Positions 26,831 through 35,720 of a DNA stretch of 54,454 nt are shown piece by piece (within the stretch, counting starts at the first letter, position 1; each line of letters starts with the position of its first letter). A program made the translations under genes and the position numbers. Origin of the DNA: Megasphaera elsdenii (GTDB lineage: Bacteria > Bacillota > Negativicutes > Veillonellales > Megasphaeraceae); assembly GCF_020539865.1 (NCBI RefSeq), contig NZ_JAJBQV010000016.1:1-54454 (forward strand), written 5' to 3'. The notes beneath the pieces are model-generated. The model did no database searches and was not told where the DNA came from. It was given only the letters and a program-made list of their open reading frames with translations.

Positions 26831-28285
26831 TTATGCCAACGTTTCATCCAGGCGGGCCAGGACTTTATCGCGGCCCATCAGAGCGACAATGACGTTCAAA
26901 TCCGGGCCGTGCATGACACCAGTAACGGCGACGCGGATAGGCATGTAGACGAACTTGCCTTTAACCTTGAGGCCCTTCTGGATTTTCTTGAACAAAGGCT
27001 GTACCGTATCGGGCGTGACGTCGTCGAGGGCAGCCAGTTCATCGCGGAACATCTTGAGGACGGACGGAGCCGTTTCTTCTTTGAGGACAGCTGCCGTTTC
27101 TTCATTTTCCGGTGCGTAGTCGTCGGTGAAGAAGACCTTGGCAGCATCGACGATCTGAGCGCCATACTGGACGTGTTCGCGCATAGCGGCGCAGACGGAT
27201 TTCAGCCAAGCGGCTTCCTTTTCATCCGGCGTTTCGCTAGCATAGCCGGCCTTCTGCAGGTGCGGCAGGCAGACGGCATAAAGCTGGTCTTCATCGAGCT
27301 GCTTCATATAATGGAAGTTGATCCAGTTCAATTTTTCGATGTCGAATACGGCTGGGTTCTTGGCGACGCGGTCGAGGGTGAACTGTTCGATGAGTTCGTC
27401 GCGGCTGAAGATTTCCTGATCGCCATCGGGCGTCCAGCCGAGGAGAGCCAGGAAGTTGACCAGGGCATCAGGCAAATAGCCCATGTCGCGGTACTGCTGG
27501 ACCGACGTAGCACCATGGCGCTTGCTCATCTTCTTCTTGTCAGCGCCGAGGATGAGCGATACGTGGGCGAATTTCGGAGCTTCAAAGCCCAGGGCCTTGT
27601 AGATGACCAGCTGGCGCGGCGTGTTGGACAAGTGTTCTTCCGCGCGGATGACGTGGGTGATGTGCATGAGGGCATCGTCAAGGACGACGCAGTAGTTATA
27701 GACCGGGATGCCGTCGGATTTGACGATGACGAAGTCGCCGACATTGTTGGAGTCGAAGGATACGTGGCCGCGGACGAGGTCGTCCAGTTCAATCGTTTCG
27801 TTCTTCGGCGTCTTGATACGGATGACATGGGGACGGCCTTCCTTGAGGTACTGTTCGACCGTTTCCTTCGGCAGGTCGGCACATTTGCCGGAGTAGACCG
27901 GCGTTTCGCCTTTGGCCAGCTGAGCCTGTTTTTCTGCTTCCAGTTCTTCTGGCGTACAGAAACAGTAATAAGCCTTGCCTTCAGCTAAGAGCTTTTCCGT
28001 ATATTTCTGATAAATGCCCAAGCGTTCAGTCTGGCGGTACGGGCCATCGGGACCGCCGATGTCGATGCCTTCATCCCAGGTAATGCCCAGCCATTTCAGG
28101 GCTTCCTTGATATTTTCTTCTGATTCCGACGTCGAACGCTTGCGGTCCGTATCTTCGATGCGGACGACGAACTTACCGTGGTTGTGCTTGGCAACGAGGT
28201 AGTTGAAGAGGGCCGAACGGGCACCGCCAATGTGGAACGGGCCTGTCGGGCTCGGAGCAAAACGAACGCGTACTTCCTGTGACAT
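26831..28285 (-). CDS. gltX: Glutamyl-tRNA synthetase
   Basis: A 484-residue class I synthetase charging tRNA-Glu and, in Firmicutes lacking GlnRS, usually tRNA-Gln as well. Motifs are PSPTGPFHIGGARSALFNYL near residue 11 (HIGH) and KKKMSKRHGATSV near residue 255 (KMSKS). The ATG has GCAGGA 7 bases upstream. That ribosome-binding site lies at the very end of the inserted tnpB element, so the native upstream region from ispDF has been displaced. Confidence 0.97.
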   Translation of the reverse strand: MSQEVRVRFAPSPTGPFHIGGARSALFNYLVAKHNHGKFVVRIEDTDRKRSTSESEENIKEALKWLGITWDEGIDIGGPDGPYRQTERLGIYQKYTEKLLAEGKAYYCFCTPEELEAEKQAQLAKGETPVYSGKCADLPKETVEQYLKEGRPHVIRIKTPKNETIELDDLVRGHVSFDSNNVGDFVIVKSDGIPVYNYCVVLDDALMHITHVIRAEEHLSNTPRQLVIYKALGFEAPKFAHVSLILGADKKKMSKRHGATSVQQYRDMGYLPDALVNFLALLGWTPDGDQEIFSRDELIEQFTLDRVAKNPAVFDIEKLNWINFHYMKQLDEDQLYAVCLPHLQKAGYASETPDEKEAAWLKSVCAAMREHVQYGAQIVDAAKVFFTDDYAPENEETAAVLKEETAPSVLKMFRDELAALDDVTPDTVQPLFKKIQKGLKVKGKFVYMPIRVAVTGVMHGPDLNVIVALMGRDKVLARLDETLA

Positions 28286-28518
28286 AAAAGATTCCTGCTA
28301 CTTAAAACATAGACAAATATGCCTATATCAAGATGTATTGCTGCAACCTCACGGTTTGCAGTTCCTTCTTCATCGTACACTCTTTTGCCCTGAGTAAGAC
28401 CAGCAGCTACTTGAGGGATTCTGCACTCCAAAGGCGTTGGCAATGATATTCCTTGCGCAGCAAGGAGGAAATGCCTGTTCCCGACTAGCCATCGGTACAT
28501 ATACCGAAGCTTTTGTAA
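28286..28518 (-). ncRNA. Right end of the tnpB element: probable reRNA (omega RNA) scaffold
   Basis: The 233 bases after the tnpB stop hold four clear hairpins: CGGTA/TACCG (28493-28506), TCCTTGC/GCAAGGA (28450-28466), a TGCAA..TTGCA stem with GTGA loop near 28340-28360, and ATAGGC/GTCTAT (28309-28326) about 10 bases from the presumed element end. This layout fits the IS200/IS605 right end, which in TnpB systems encodes the guide-RNA scaffold. The guide would come from the flank, here the start of gltX. The exact end is not defined. Confidence 0.6.
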
Positions 28519-29736
28519 TTAAGCAATTCGATATTCTTTGGCGTCCCGCAAATTGAGCGAAGCGTTGAAGTCACGGTCGGCGGTATAGCCGCATTGCGGA
28601 CAGATATAGACCCGGTCTTTCAATTTCAGGCCTTTATGAACATATCCGCAGGCATGGCAAGTCTTGGAACTGGGATAGAACCTATCCGCGACCCGCATTT
28701 CGATGCCGATGATTTCTGCTTTGCGCTTCAGTTTCGACAGGAAGGAATAGAACCGTTCTGCCGCGACTGCTTTTGCGAGATGTCTGTTCTTCATCATGCC
28801 CTTGATGTTCAAGTCTTCCACGGTGATGAAGCGTGGCTTTTGCTTCACGATTTCGTGGATGGCCTTGTTTTCATGGTCTTCGCGGATATGATTAAGCCGC
28901 TGATAAAGTTTCTGCACCTTGAGTTTTTGCTTATCTATGTTTGCAGAGGCGGTAGCAGTTATACCACCTTTCTTTTTCTTAAATTCATATTTCCGACTGA
29001 GCTGCCTCTGCATTCGTCTCAATCGTTTCTCCAGTCTTCTGACCTTTGAACTCTTATTGATATTTTTAAAGGTCCGGCCATCACTGACAATGGCCAAATC
29101 CTTGATACCTAAATCAATGCCTACGCCTTCGCCCGTCGGCTGATAGATGGCTTCCAAATCGTTGTTGTACTTGGATTTCTCATCAATATCCACGACGACG
29201 GAGACGTAGAATCGGCCGGCTTCATAGGAAACTGTACCGCTAATGACTGCAAGACCTACAGGCAGATAGCCGTATTCCTTGAGCCTTACATGCTTTAAAG
29301 TCGGTATCATCAGCTTGTGACGCCATATCTTCCAGTCACTTTTGTTGTTTCTCGGAAAATACAGCTTCACATCATACCGCGATTTTTTCTTGAAACAAGG
29401 AAAACCTGCCAGCCCATCAAAGAACCTTTTGAAGGCTACCTCCGCATTGACAAGCGTTTTCTTGCGGGCTTTGGAACCGCATTCATTGATCCATGGCAGT
29501 TCCTGTTTCAGCGTATGATTGACATATTTATCGAAGTCGTTGGCAGAAACAAAAGGTTTCTGGTGACTGTCAAGCAAACCACGCTGATACATCTGGTAAA
29601 GCTTTTTATTATAGGCGATGTACTGATTATAGAGGAAACGGCAGATTCCCATGGAGCAAACGATTTTACATGCCTGCTCCTTTGTCGGAGCAATCTCTGT
29701 CTTAAAAGCCTTTAACAATCGCTTCATCCCCTTCAA
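28519..29736 (-). CDS. tnpB: TnpB-type RNA-guided nuclease (IS605 OrfB)
   Basis: A ~405-residue TnpB that looks intact. It has an N-terminal helix-turn-helix/wedge region, the RuvC-I motif VGIDLGIKDLAIVSDG near residue 206, RuvC-II FITVEDLNIKGM near residue 305, a C4 zinc ribbon (CHAC...CPQC) at about 360-382 and RuvC-III DRDFNASLNL near residue 387. All three acidic catalytic positions are present. The start is uncertain: TTG at 29736, or ATG at 29727 directly after AAGGGG. It follows a 141-base AT-rich left flank. TnpB proteins cut DNA using a guide RNA from the element end. Confidence 0.93.
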   Translation of the reverse strand: MKGMKRLLKAFKTEIAPTKEQACKIVCSMGICRFLYNQYIAYNKKLYQMYQRGLLDSHQKPFVSANDFDKYVNHTLKQELPWINECGSKARKKTLVNAEVAFKRFFDGLAGFPCFKKKSRYDVKLYFPRNNKSDWKIWRHKLMIPTLKHVRLKEYGYLPVGLAVISGTVSYEAGRFYVSVVVDIDEKSKYNNDLEAIYQPTGEGVGIDLGIKDLAIVSDGRTFKNINKSSKVRRLEKRLRRMQRQLSRKYEFKKKKGGITATASANIDKQKLKVQKLYQRLNHIREDHENKAIHEIVKQKPRFITVEDLNIKGMMKNRHLAKAVAAERFYSFLSKLKRKAEIIGIEMRVADRFYPSSKTCHACGYVHKGLKLKDRVYICPQCGYTADRDFNASLNLRDAKEYRIA

Positions 29737-29751
29737 TTCATAATATGATAT

Positions 29752-29830
29752 GTCATAAGTTTATTTCTCTTCTATGACCATATTATATTATAAATGTACA
29801 TATTCATCTATATAATCAGTTACTTATGAC
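29752..29830. repeat. Inverted repeat in the tnpB left flank
   Basis: GTCATAAGT at 29752-29760 and ACTTATGAC at 29822-29830 are perfect inverted copies separated by 61 AT-rich bases. They may be part of the left-end structure of the element or flank its promoter. Confidence 0.55.
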
Positions 29831-29877
29831 CTCCTCCTAAAAAGTTCTCTCTATATTAATGTATTATTAGTAGATAG

Positions 29878-31038
29878 CTATTGGTAACTGAGGACCATGG
29901 CCGCCGCCTGGGCCGCCATGCCTTCTTCCCGGCCGACGAACCCCAATTTCTCTGTCGTCGTCGCCTTGACGGAGACAGCAGCCTTAGGGATACGCAGGGC
30001 CTCGGCAATATTCGCAATCATCTGCGGCACATAGGGCTTGATCTTAGGCCGTTGTGCCAATAAGGTCACGTCAAGATTGACGATGCGGCAACATTTCTCC
30101 CGCAACAGATGGCGGACCTTTTCTAAGAGGACCAGGCTGGAAATGTCCTTGAAAGCCTGATCCGTATCGGGAAAATACGTCCCGATATCGCGGAGCCCGG
30201 CGGCTCCCAGCAGGGCGTCCATGATGGCGTGGATGACGACATCGGCATCTGAATGACCATCGAGTCCCCTTTCAAAAGGAATCTCGACGCCGCCCAAAAC
30301 CAGGCGCCGCCCTTCTTTCAGGCGGTGGACGTCATAGCCAGTGCCGATACGCTGGACTTCCCGTCCTTTCATGTACAGGGACAGAATGGGAATGTCGTCG
30401 CGCGTCGTCACCTTGCGGTTCTTCTCGCTCCCTTCAAGGATGACGACAGGCACGCCCATGGCTTCGACGAGGGATGCATCATCGGTAGCCTGAATGCCTT
30501 CAGCCCGGGCATGCTCATGGGCTTCTACGAGCAGGTCACGGTGAAAGATCTGCGGCGTCTGGGCAGCGACCAAGCGGCTGCGGTTCAGCGTATGGAGCCG
30601 GCCGTCGTCGCCGCGGACCTTGACCGTATCCTTGAGAGGGATGCCGTAAATGGCAGCCTTAGCCGTTTCCATCATGGCCGCGCCCTGGTCATACCAATCG
30701 GGACCGGCAAAAGGCCGGGCGCCGTCGTGGACCATGACCACATCCATATCACGGCTGACAGCCATGAGGCCGTTGTAGACCGAATCTTCCCGTTCGGCTC
30801 CGCCAAGGGCATAGCGTACGGGCTGGATAGGATGGAGATCATCGACAAGACGGCGGATTTCCTTCTCATCGATGCGGGAATGGACGATGACCACTTCACT
30901 GACCGACCGAGCCGCAAAGATGTGGCGCAGGGTATGCGTCAAGACGGGCTCGCCGCACAAGGGATAGAAGAGCTTGTTCCGCTCGTAGCCGAAGCGGCTC
31001 CCTGTGCCGGCCGCTACGACGATGACAGATACTTTCAC
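29878..31038 (-). CDS. ispDF: Bifunctional IspD/IspF isoprenoid synthesis enzyme
   Basis: One polypeptide carries two MEP-pathway steps: MEP cytidylyltransferase (IspD, about 1-225) and MECDP synthase (IspF, about 230-385). IspD shows [20 protein letters not shown] and [10 protein letters not shown]. IspF shows [14 protein letters not shown] and [20 protein letters not shown] with its metal-binding His/Asp residues. A GTG at 31038 with AGGTGA upstream gives 386 residues; a GTG at 31047 lies within that ribosome site. It nearly overlaps the PIN-TRAM gene and should produce precursors for undecaprenyl phosphate and quinones. Confidence 0.95.
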   Translation of the reverse strand: MKVSVIVVAAGTGSRFGYERNKLFYPLCGEPVLTHTLRHIFAARSVSEVVIVHSRIDEKEIRRLVDDLHPIQPVRYALGGAEREDSVYNGLMAVSRDMDVVMVHDGARPFAGPDWYDQGAAMMETAKAAIYGIPLKDTVKVRGDDGRLHTLNRSRLVAAQTPQIFHRDLLVEAHEHARAEGIQATDDASLVEAMGVPVVILEGSEKNRKVTTRDDIPILSLYMKGREVQRIGTGYDVHRLKEGRRLVLGGVEIPFERGLDGHSDADVVIHAIMDALLGAAGLRDIGTYFPDTDQAFKDISSLVLLEKVRHLLREKCCRIVNLDVTLLAQRPKIKPYVPQMIANIAEALRIPKAAVSVKATTTEKLGFVGREEGMAAQAAAMVLSYQ

Positions 31039-31047
31039 ACATTTCAC

Positions 31048-32229
31048 CTACTCATTTGCAATCTTGACGAATATCATGCGCCCAGCCGACGTCTGCAGGA
31101 CAGACGTGACCGTCACGGGCACGGTAGAACCGATGTATTTCTGACCACCTTCGACGACAATCATCGTGCCGTCATCGAGATAGGCCACGCCCTGGTTCTC
31201 TTCCTTGCCGGCCTTGACGATGAGGACATTCATGTGTTCCCCAGGGATACGGGCCGGTTTCAGCGCGTTGGCCAGGTCATTGATGTTGAGGACGGCCACG
31301 CCCTGGAGGGCGGCAACTTTATTCAGGTTATAGTCATTGGTGACGACTTTGGCATTGATTTTGCGGCCCAAGCGGACGAGCTTGGAATCGACACCTTGGA
31401 CATCGTCGAAATTGTCATTGATGATGCGGACTTCGACGTAATTATCTTCCTGCATCTGCTTCAGGATATCCAGGCCGCGGCGGCCTTTATTGCGCTTCAA
31501 CAGATCCGACGAATCGGCAATGAGCTGCAATTCTTCCAGGACAAAGACTGGCACCAGCAGCGGCCCTTCCAGGAAACCGGTACTGCAAATTTCGGCGATG
31601 CGGCCGTCGATGATGGCGCTCGTATCGAGGAGTTTGCCGGAAAATTCCATATCCCTATGCTTGCTGCCGTGTTCCTTGCCAGACTTGCCTAACCGCAGAT
31701 TGCCTGCCAAGGCGATGATCTCGCTCTTCTTGCGGATGGCGATGCTCATGCCGGCATAGCCGAAGACGATGCTGAACACGATAGGCCCGTAGGCCCCGAT
31801 AATCGGCAGGCGGGCAAACGCTAGTCCAATTAAATTCGCAATGATAAGTCCAAAAAGCAACCCCAGCGTCCCGACGATGATGTCCTGGCTCTCGAAATCA
31901 TTCAGACCCGATTCGATACGGTGAATCGCTGCCCAGATGAGGCGCAGCACGAACGGCGAAATCCCATATCCCACCAAGGCACCGACAATGATGCCGACGA
32001 TATAGGCTACGATAGTGATGATAGTCGTTCCAAAAATACTGCCGTGGAAAAATTCCCCTTCTATTTCGGCACTGATGAAGGGCGTCGTAATGACCTGGTC
32101 GGCAATCATGACGAAAATGACAGCCATAATCAGGACGATGACACCTTTCATGATGTTATCGGCCACATTGCGGCCATTGAATTTCTTCGATTTCGGTTCC
32201 TCATGGCCCGATTCATATTTATCTTCCAT
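31048..32229 (-). CDS. yacL: PIN-TRAM domain membrane protein (YacL type)
   Basis: A 393-residue protein with four membrane helices in the first ~160 residues, then a PIN nuclease-like domain (about 200-320) starting LLDTSAIIDGRIAEIC and including VTNDYNLNKVAALQGV. A C-terminal TRAM domain for RNA binding follows (about 325-390). The family is conserved beside ispD/ispF in Firmicutes. The ATG at 32229 has GGAGG 14 bases upstream; a GTG at 32244 overlaps that site. The cellular role is uncertain. Confidence 0.93.
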   Translation of the reverse strand: MEDKYESGHEEPKSKKFNGRNVADNIMKGVIVLIMAVIFVMIADQVITTPFISAEIEGEFFHGSIFGTTIITIVAYIVGIIVGALVGYGISPFVLRLIWAAIHRIESGLNDFESQDIIVGTLGLLFGLIIANLIGLAFARLPIIGAYGPIVFSIVFGYAGMSIAIRKKSEIIALAGNLRLGKSGKEHGSKHRDMEFSGKLLDTSAIIDGRIAEICSTGFLEGPLLVPVFVLEELQLIADSSDLLKRNKGRRGLDILKQMQEDNYVEVRIINDNFDDVQGVDSKLVRLGRKINAKVVTNDYNLNKVAALQGVAVLNINDLANALKPARIPGEHMNVLIVKAGKEENQGVAYLDDGTMIVVEGGQKYIGSTVPVTVTSVLQTSAGRMIFVKIANE

Positions 32230-32268
32230 AGAGTAAAAAAACACCTCCCCTTTGTATATACTTCTATA

Positions 32269-32298
32269 ACTATACTAGTTTACCACATTTCCCGTCAA
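32269..32298 (-). promoter_or_regulatory. Promoter of yacL-ispDF
   Basis: Minus strand TTGACG (32298-32293), 18 bases, TATAGT (32274-32269), about 40 bases before the ATG. The yacL operon is therefore transcribed independently of the accessory genes upstream. Confidence 0.7.
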
Positions 32299-32354
32299 TG
32301 TACCACAGGTGGCGTGTAAAGTTTTTGCGAAGCTTCGTCTATAACATTTTGAAC

Positions 32355-32389
32355 TAGTAAATCGTAATTTAGTAAATTACGATTTACTA
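32355..32389. repeat. Perfect 16-bp-arm AT-rich palindrome
   Basis: Arms TAGTAAATCGTAATTT and AAATTACGATTTACTA with loop AGT. It lies 10 bases past the stop of the helicase gene. It has no U-tract on the minus strand, so it is not a classical terminator. It could be a boundary mark or a protein-binding site. Confidence 0.7.
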
Positions 32390-32398
32390 AATAAAAGC

Positions 32399-35275
32399 TC
32401 ACTCACACAAATACCGATAGAGTTTATCTTCTACCGGCTTATCCAAGAGAAATTGGAAATTGACAATGGGCAGCTGCTGCCCTTTGTCATTAGCAATGGT
32501 CGTTTCGACAGGTTTCCCTAGAACGATTAAATCACCGATATAATAGAAATCGGCCCCTTCGGCATCGCTCTTTTTCACGAACAATAATTTTCGCGTGTGT
32601 TCATCGCAAATCGCTGGAATCTGCGACGACGTCAGGCGAATCCGGGCCCGCGTCATCCAGCTGAACTGCTGTGGTGAAAGGAACTGGTCTTCGTACTTCG
32701 TATTGGCTGAAATGTCTTCCCGCTTCTCGTAGGTGACGAAAATGGGACACGTAGCGCCGACAATCTGATAGCCATTGAGGGTTCCTTCGCGGTTCGTTTC
32801 ATAATTGAGGATACGAGACACATCTTTTCGGGAATAACGGCCGTAGCGGACAAAGCCCTGGACAATTTCCGGTTCGTCATGAACATAGAGATTTTCAAAG
32901 CGATACCTTCCATAGTCGAGGATATCCTGAACATAACGTTGAAATTCTTCATTTGCTTTCAAGTCATTCCAATAGGATGTGGCCACATATGCATGATTCT
33001 CAAAGGAAATAAGTGGCTGATTGCCGTACTTTTTTCTGGCCGTTTTCGTGAAAAATTGCAAATCCAATAGGCGGGCCACGCTTTCCATTGTTTCCGTAGA
33101 TGGCAGAAAATGGTATGTTTCGCTCATTTCCCTAGCCAGCGCCGCCGTAGACCAAGATGATTCCATCAATAAATGGCGCAAAACCAACAATTCCTCTATG
33201 CGTTTGCCATTAGCCAGTTCTAAACTCAACATCTTCAATACCGCCCGATGGGCTTCGGTCAAGGTCGAGGCATAAGGTTCCATATATTGAACAAATTCAA
33301 AGAAAGATTCTTTTTTAGCCACGAACAGAGCTGGATCCTTATCGCCAAAGCGGACAAAGTCCATCATCATGGGCTGACGGCCTAAGCGATAAGCCATATT
33401 ACGGTATGATTCTTTCAAATCCCGCAGATCTGCCAAAGCACTTTTGGCATCAATGGCCGCATAAATCCGTTCTTTGGCGATATCGTCAAAATGAACCGAC
33501 GTCGGCCCCGGCAAAAAATTGACCTGCATGAGACGGCGAACAGCGTCTTTGTCGTATGTCCGGTCGCCAAATAGGGCAATGGGGAGCAAGAAATTATTTT
33601 CATAATTGCCGATGAAATCGAGCACTTCCAAATAGCGCTTATGTGGATATTTTCGCAGTCCTCGTCCTAACTGCTGGACAAAGACGATCGCCGACGTCGT
33701 CGGACGCAGCATGATGACCTGATTGACCTGAGGAATGTCGACGCCTTCATTGAAAATATCACAAGTAAAAATATAGTCGAGATACTGCGAGTCTTCTGCC
33801 GCCTTCGCCTCCAAATGACCAATAGCTTCGCTTCGTTCGCTTTCACTCGACGTACCCGTCAAGGCGACGGCCCGTTTCCCATGCTGGCGGAAAGTTTCAG
33901 CCAAGGCCTTCGCTTCGTCTACATTGCGGCAAAAGACGAGGCCTTTGATGCGGTCAGCGTCACTCCCATACAAACCAGCATAATATAATATATGTTTTAC
34001 ACGTTCTTCACAAGTCAGTAAAGCAAAATCACTCATGTCATCTAACACCTTGCCATCGACAGTGATTTCACTGATACCGTGATAGTGAAAAGGAACGAGC
34101 ATATTTTCTTCCAGCGCATCGTGCAAACGGATTTCATAAGCAATATGATGATGGAACAACGCATAAATATCGAAATCATCCGACCGTTCTGGCGTCGCCG
34201 TCATGCCTAACAGAAATTTGGGCTGAAAATAGCGAATGACTTTTTGATACGTCGCAGCTCCCCCGTGATGCACTTCGTCAATGACAATATAATCAAAAGT
34301 GTCGGGCGCAAAGGTATGGAGGATTTCGTCTTGGGACAAAGTCTGAATGGTCGCAAAAATATAAGGTTTATCCATATCTTTATCGTGCCCTGTCAGCAGC
34401 CCCATATCAGCTGGATTAATACCAATTCGGACGTAACTGTCCCGTGCACTTTTAACGATAAGCTCCCGATGAACGACAAAAAGGAACCGCCGAGGCTGCA
34501 TTTTTAAGACATCAAACGCCGACAAATAGGTTTTCCCAGTCCCTGTAGCTGAAATGAGCAATCCTCGATCCTGCCCGTCGTCGCGCAGCTTTTGAATCCC
34601 AGCTAAAGCCGCTTTTTGCATGGCGTTAGGTTGAATTTTATGAAAAGGCACATACACGGCCTGCCGTTTCGGCTTATTATGCGTGTACACAGACTCATAA
34701 GCCTGAATCCACGCTTCGTCCACGACTTCCGCCGTATCCCACAAGGCATCAAATTCTTCTTTCGTCTGCCGGATAAGAGAGCCATTTTCTGCCGAAGTAA
34801 AGAAAACATTCCATTCCTGATTGTGCGTCAAAGCGTTGGCCGTCATGTTACTGCTGCCAATGACCATGGTATAATTTTCCGGCCCTGCCTGAGGACGATG
34901 AAAGAGATAGCCCTTAGCATGAAAAGCCCGTTCTTCTGTTACCATGCGCAATTCGACATTGGGAAACTTCAACAATTCCCGCAACGCACCGGGTTCCGTG
35001 AAATTTAAATACTGAGAGGCTAAAATTTTTCCCGTCGCCGTCCGATTTTGAATAAGCGCATCTTTCAGACAGGCAATGCCGCTTTTCGTCAAAAAAGCCA
35101 CGGAAAACAAGAAAGAATCGCAGACGTACAGTTGCGACAAAATCGTATCGAGAACCTTGCGTTTTTTATCTTTATTATTAGTCAGAATCTTGGGAACATA
35201 CCGCTGGTCCGCTTCTACCGTATAATCAATGAAACCTTCACGCAAACACTGCTCCAAAGCCCCATATTCAACCAT
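32399..35275 (-). CDS. PLD-nuclease / SF2 helicase / DUF3427 protein
   Basis: A 958-residue fusion. An N-terminal phospholipase-D-like domain has FHAKGYLF (HxK) near residue 118 and VIGSSNMTANAL near 138. An SF2 helicase core follows: ATGTGKTYLS (motif I, about 243), VIDEVHHGGAATY (motif II, about 332), GMTATPERSDD (motif III, about 357) and QQLGRGLRKYPHKR (motif VI, near 530). The C-terminal ~350 residues resemble DUF3427. A sampled 60-base line (33361-33420) is 43% GC against 63% at 39181-39240, suggesting acquisition. It starts 9 bases after the Nudix gene. A defence or DNA-repair role is plausible but unproven. Confidence 0.88.
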   Translation of the reverse strand: MVEYGALEQCLREGFIDYTVEADQRYVPKILTNNKDKKRKVLDTILSQLYVCDSFLFSVAFLTKSGIACLKDALIQNRTATGKILASQYLNFTEPGALRELLKFPNVELRMVTEERAFHAKGYLFHRPQAGPENYTMVIGSSNMTANALTHNQEWNVFFTSAENGSLIRQTKEEFDALWDTAEVVDEAWIQAYESVYTHNKPKRQAVYVPFHKIQPNAMQKAALAGIQKLRDDGQDRGLLISATGTGKTYLSAFDVLKMQPRRFLFVVHRELIVKSARDSYVRIGINPADMGLLTGHDKDMDKPYIFATIQTLSQDEILHTFAPDTFDYIVIDEVHHGGAATYQKVIRYFQPKFLLGMTATPERSDDFDIYALFHHHIAYEIRLHDALEENMLVPFHYHGISEITVDGKVLDDMSDFALLTCEERVKHILYYAGLYGSDADRIKGLVFCRNVDEAKALAETFRQHGKRAVALTGTSSESERSEAIGHLEAKAAEDSQYLDYIFTCDIFNEGVDIPQVNQVIMLRPTTSAIVFVQQLGRGLRKYPHKRYLEVLDFIGNYENNFLLPIALFGDRTYDKDAVRRLMQVNFLPGPTSVHFDDIAKERIYAAIDAKSALADLRDLKESYRNMAYRLGRQPMMMDFVRFGDKDPALFVAKKESFFEFVQYMEPYASTLTEAHRAVLKMLSLELANGKRIEELLVLRHLLMESSWSTAALAREMSETYHFLPSTETMESVARLLDLQFFTKTARKKYGNQPLISFENHAYVATSYWNDLKANEEFQRYVQDILDYGRYRFENLYVHDEPEIVQGFVRYGRYSRKDVSRILNYETNREGTLNGYQIVGATCPIFVTYEKREDISANTKYEDQFLSPQQFSWMTRARIRLTSSQIPAICDEHTRKLLFVKKSDAEGADFYYIGDLIVLGKPVETTIANDKGQQLPIVNFQFLLDKPVEDKLYRYLCE

Positions 35276-35284
35276 GGCAGTCGC

Positions 35285-35683
35285 CTACTTTCCAGCAAGT
35301 TTTTTCATAATGGGCACATCGGCCGGAGCCCAGTCCAGCGTCGGCATGTCTTCGGGGGCCATCCATTTCGCATCGACGTGTTCTTTGCGGACGAAGTCTG
35401 GTTTATCCAAATGGCAATAGAAAGCGTACATGGTCATGGAAAAATCGGGATAGTCATGATGGACTGTCATATACAAATCCGATTCCTTGACAGACACGTG
35501 GACATCCATTTCTTCCCGCAGTTCCCGTTCGATGGCCGTGTGCTTGGCTTCGCCCGGTTTAATCTTGCCACCAGGAAACTCGTACTTGAAACTGACATAG
35601 TCAAATTTCCCCTGACCTCGTTCCATACAAAGAATTTTTCCATCGTATTCCAAAATCGCAGCTACTACTTCTAAATGCTTCAT
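35285..35683 (-). CDS. Nudix (MutT-like) hydrolase
   Basis: A 132-residue single-domain Nudix hydrolase. The Nudix box is complete: GGKIKPGEAKHTAIERELRE then EMDV, near residues 37-59. The N terminus (LEVVAAILEYDGKILCMERG) matches the MutT/CTP-pyrophosphohydrolase-like group, which hydrolyses damaged or excess nucleoside triphosphates. AGAGGA precedes the ATG. It is immediately upstream of the PLD-helicase gene, so the two are probably co-expressed. Substrate unknown. Confidence 0.92.
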   Translation of the reverse strand: MKHLEVVAAILEYDGKILCMERGQGKFDYVSFKYEFPGGKIKPGEAKHTAIERELREEMDVHVSVKESDLYMTVHHDYPDFSMTMYAFYCHLDKPDFVRKEHVDAKWMAPEDMPTLDWAPADVPIMKKLAGK

Positions 35684-35720
35684 CCAAAATTCCTCTTTTC
35701 TGCATTATTTTCTGCACCTT

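Larger units (their letters stand above)
28286..29830 (-). mobile_element. tnpB-only IS200/IS605-superfamily (IS1341-type) insertion
   Basis: The element comprises tnpB plus structured flanks and carries no Y1 transposase gene. It lies between ispDF and gltX, which are neighbours in the standard Firmicutes gene order. A 9-base inverted repeat, GTCATAAGT/ACTTATGAC at 29752-29760 and 29822-29830, marks the tnpB-proximal flank. No target duplication is expected for this family. A sampled 60-base line inside tnpB (28981-29040) is 43% GC, lower than the neighbours. Boundaries are approximate. Confidence 0.75.

Noticed and set aside
28096..28500. Open frame across the tnpB right end into gltX
   Set aside because: It overlaps the structured right-end RNA and the start of gltX in another frame. 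No start signal or domain is visible.
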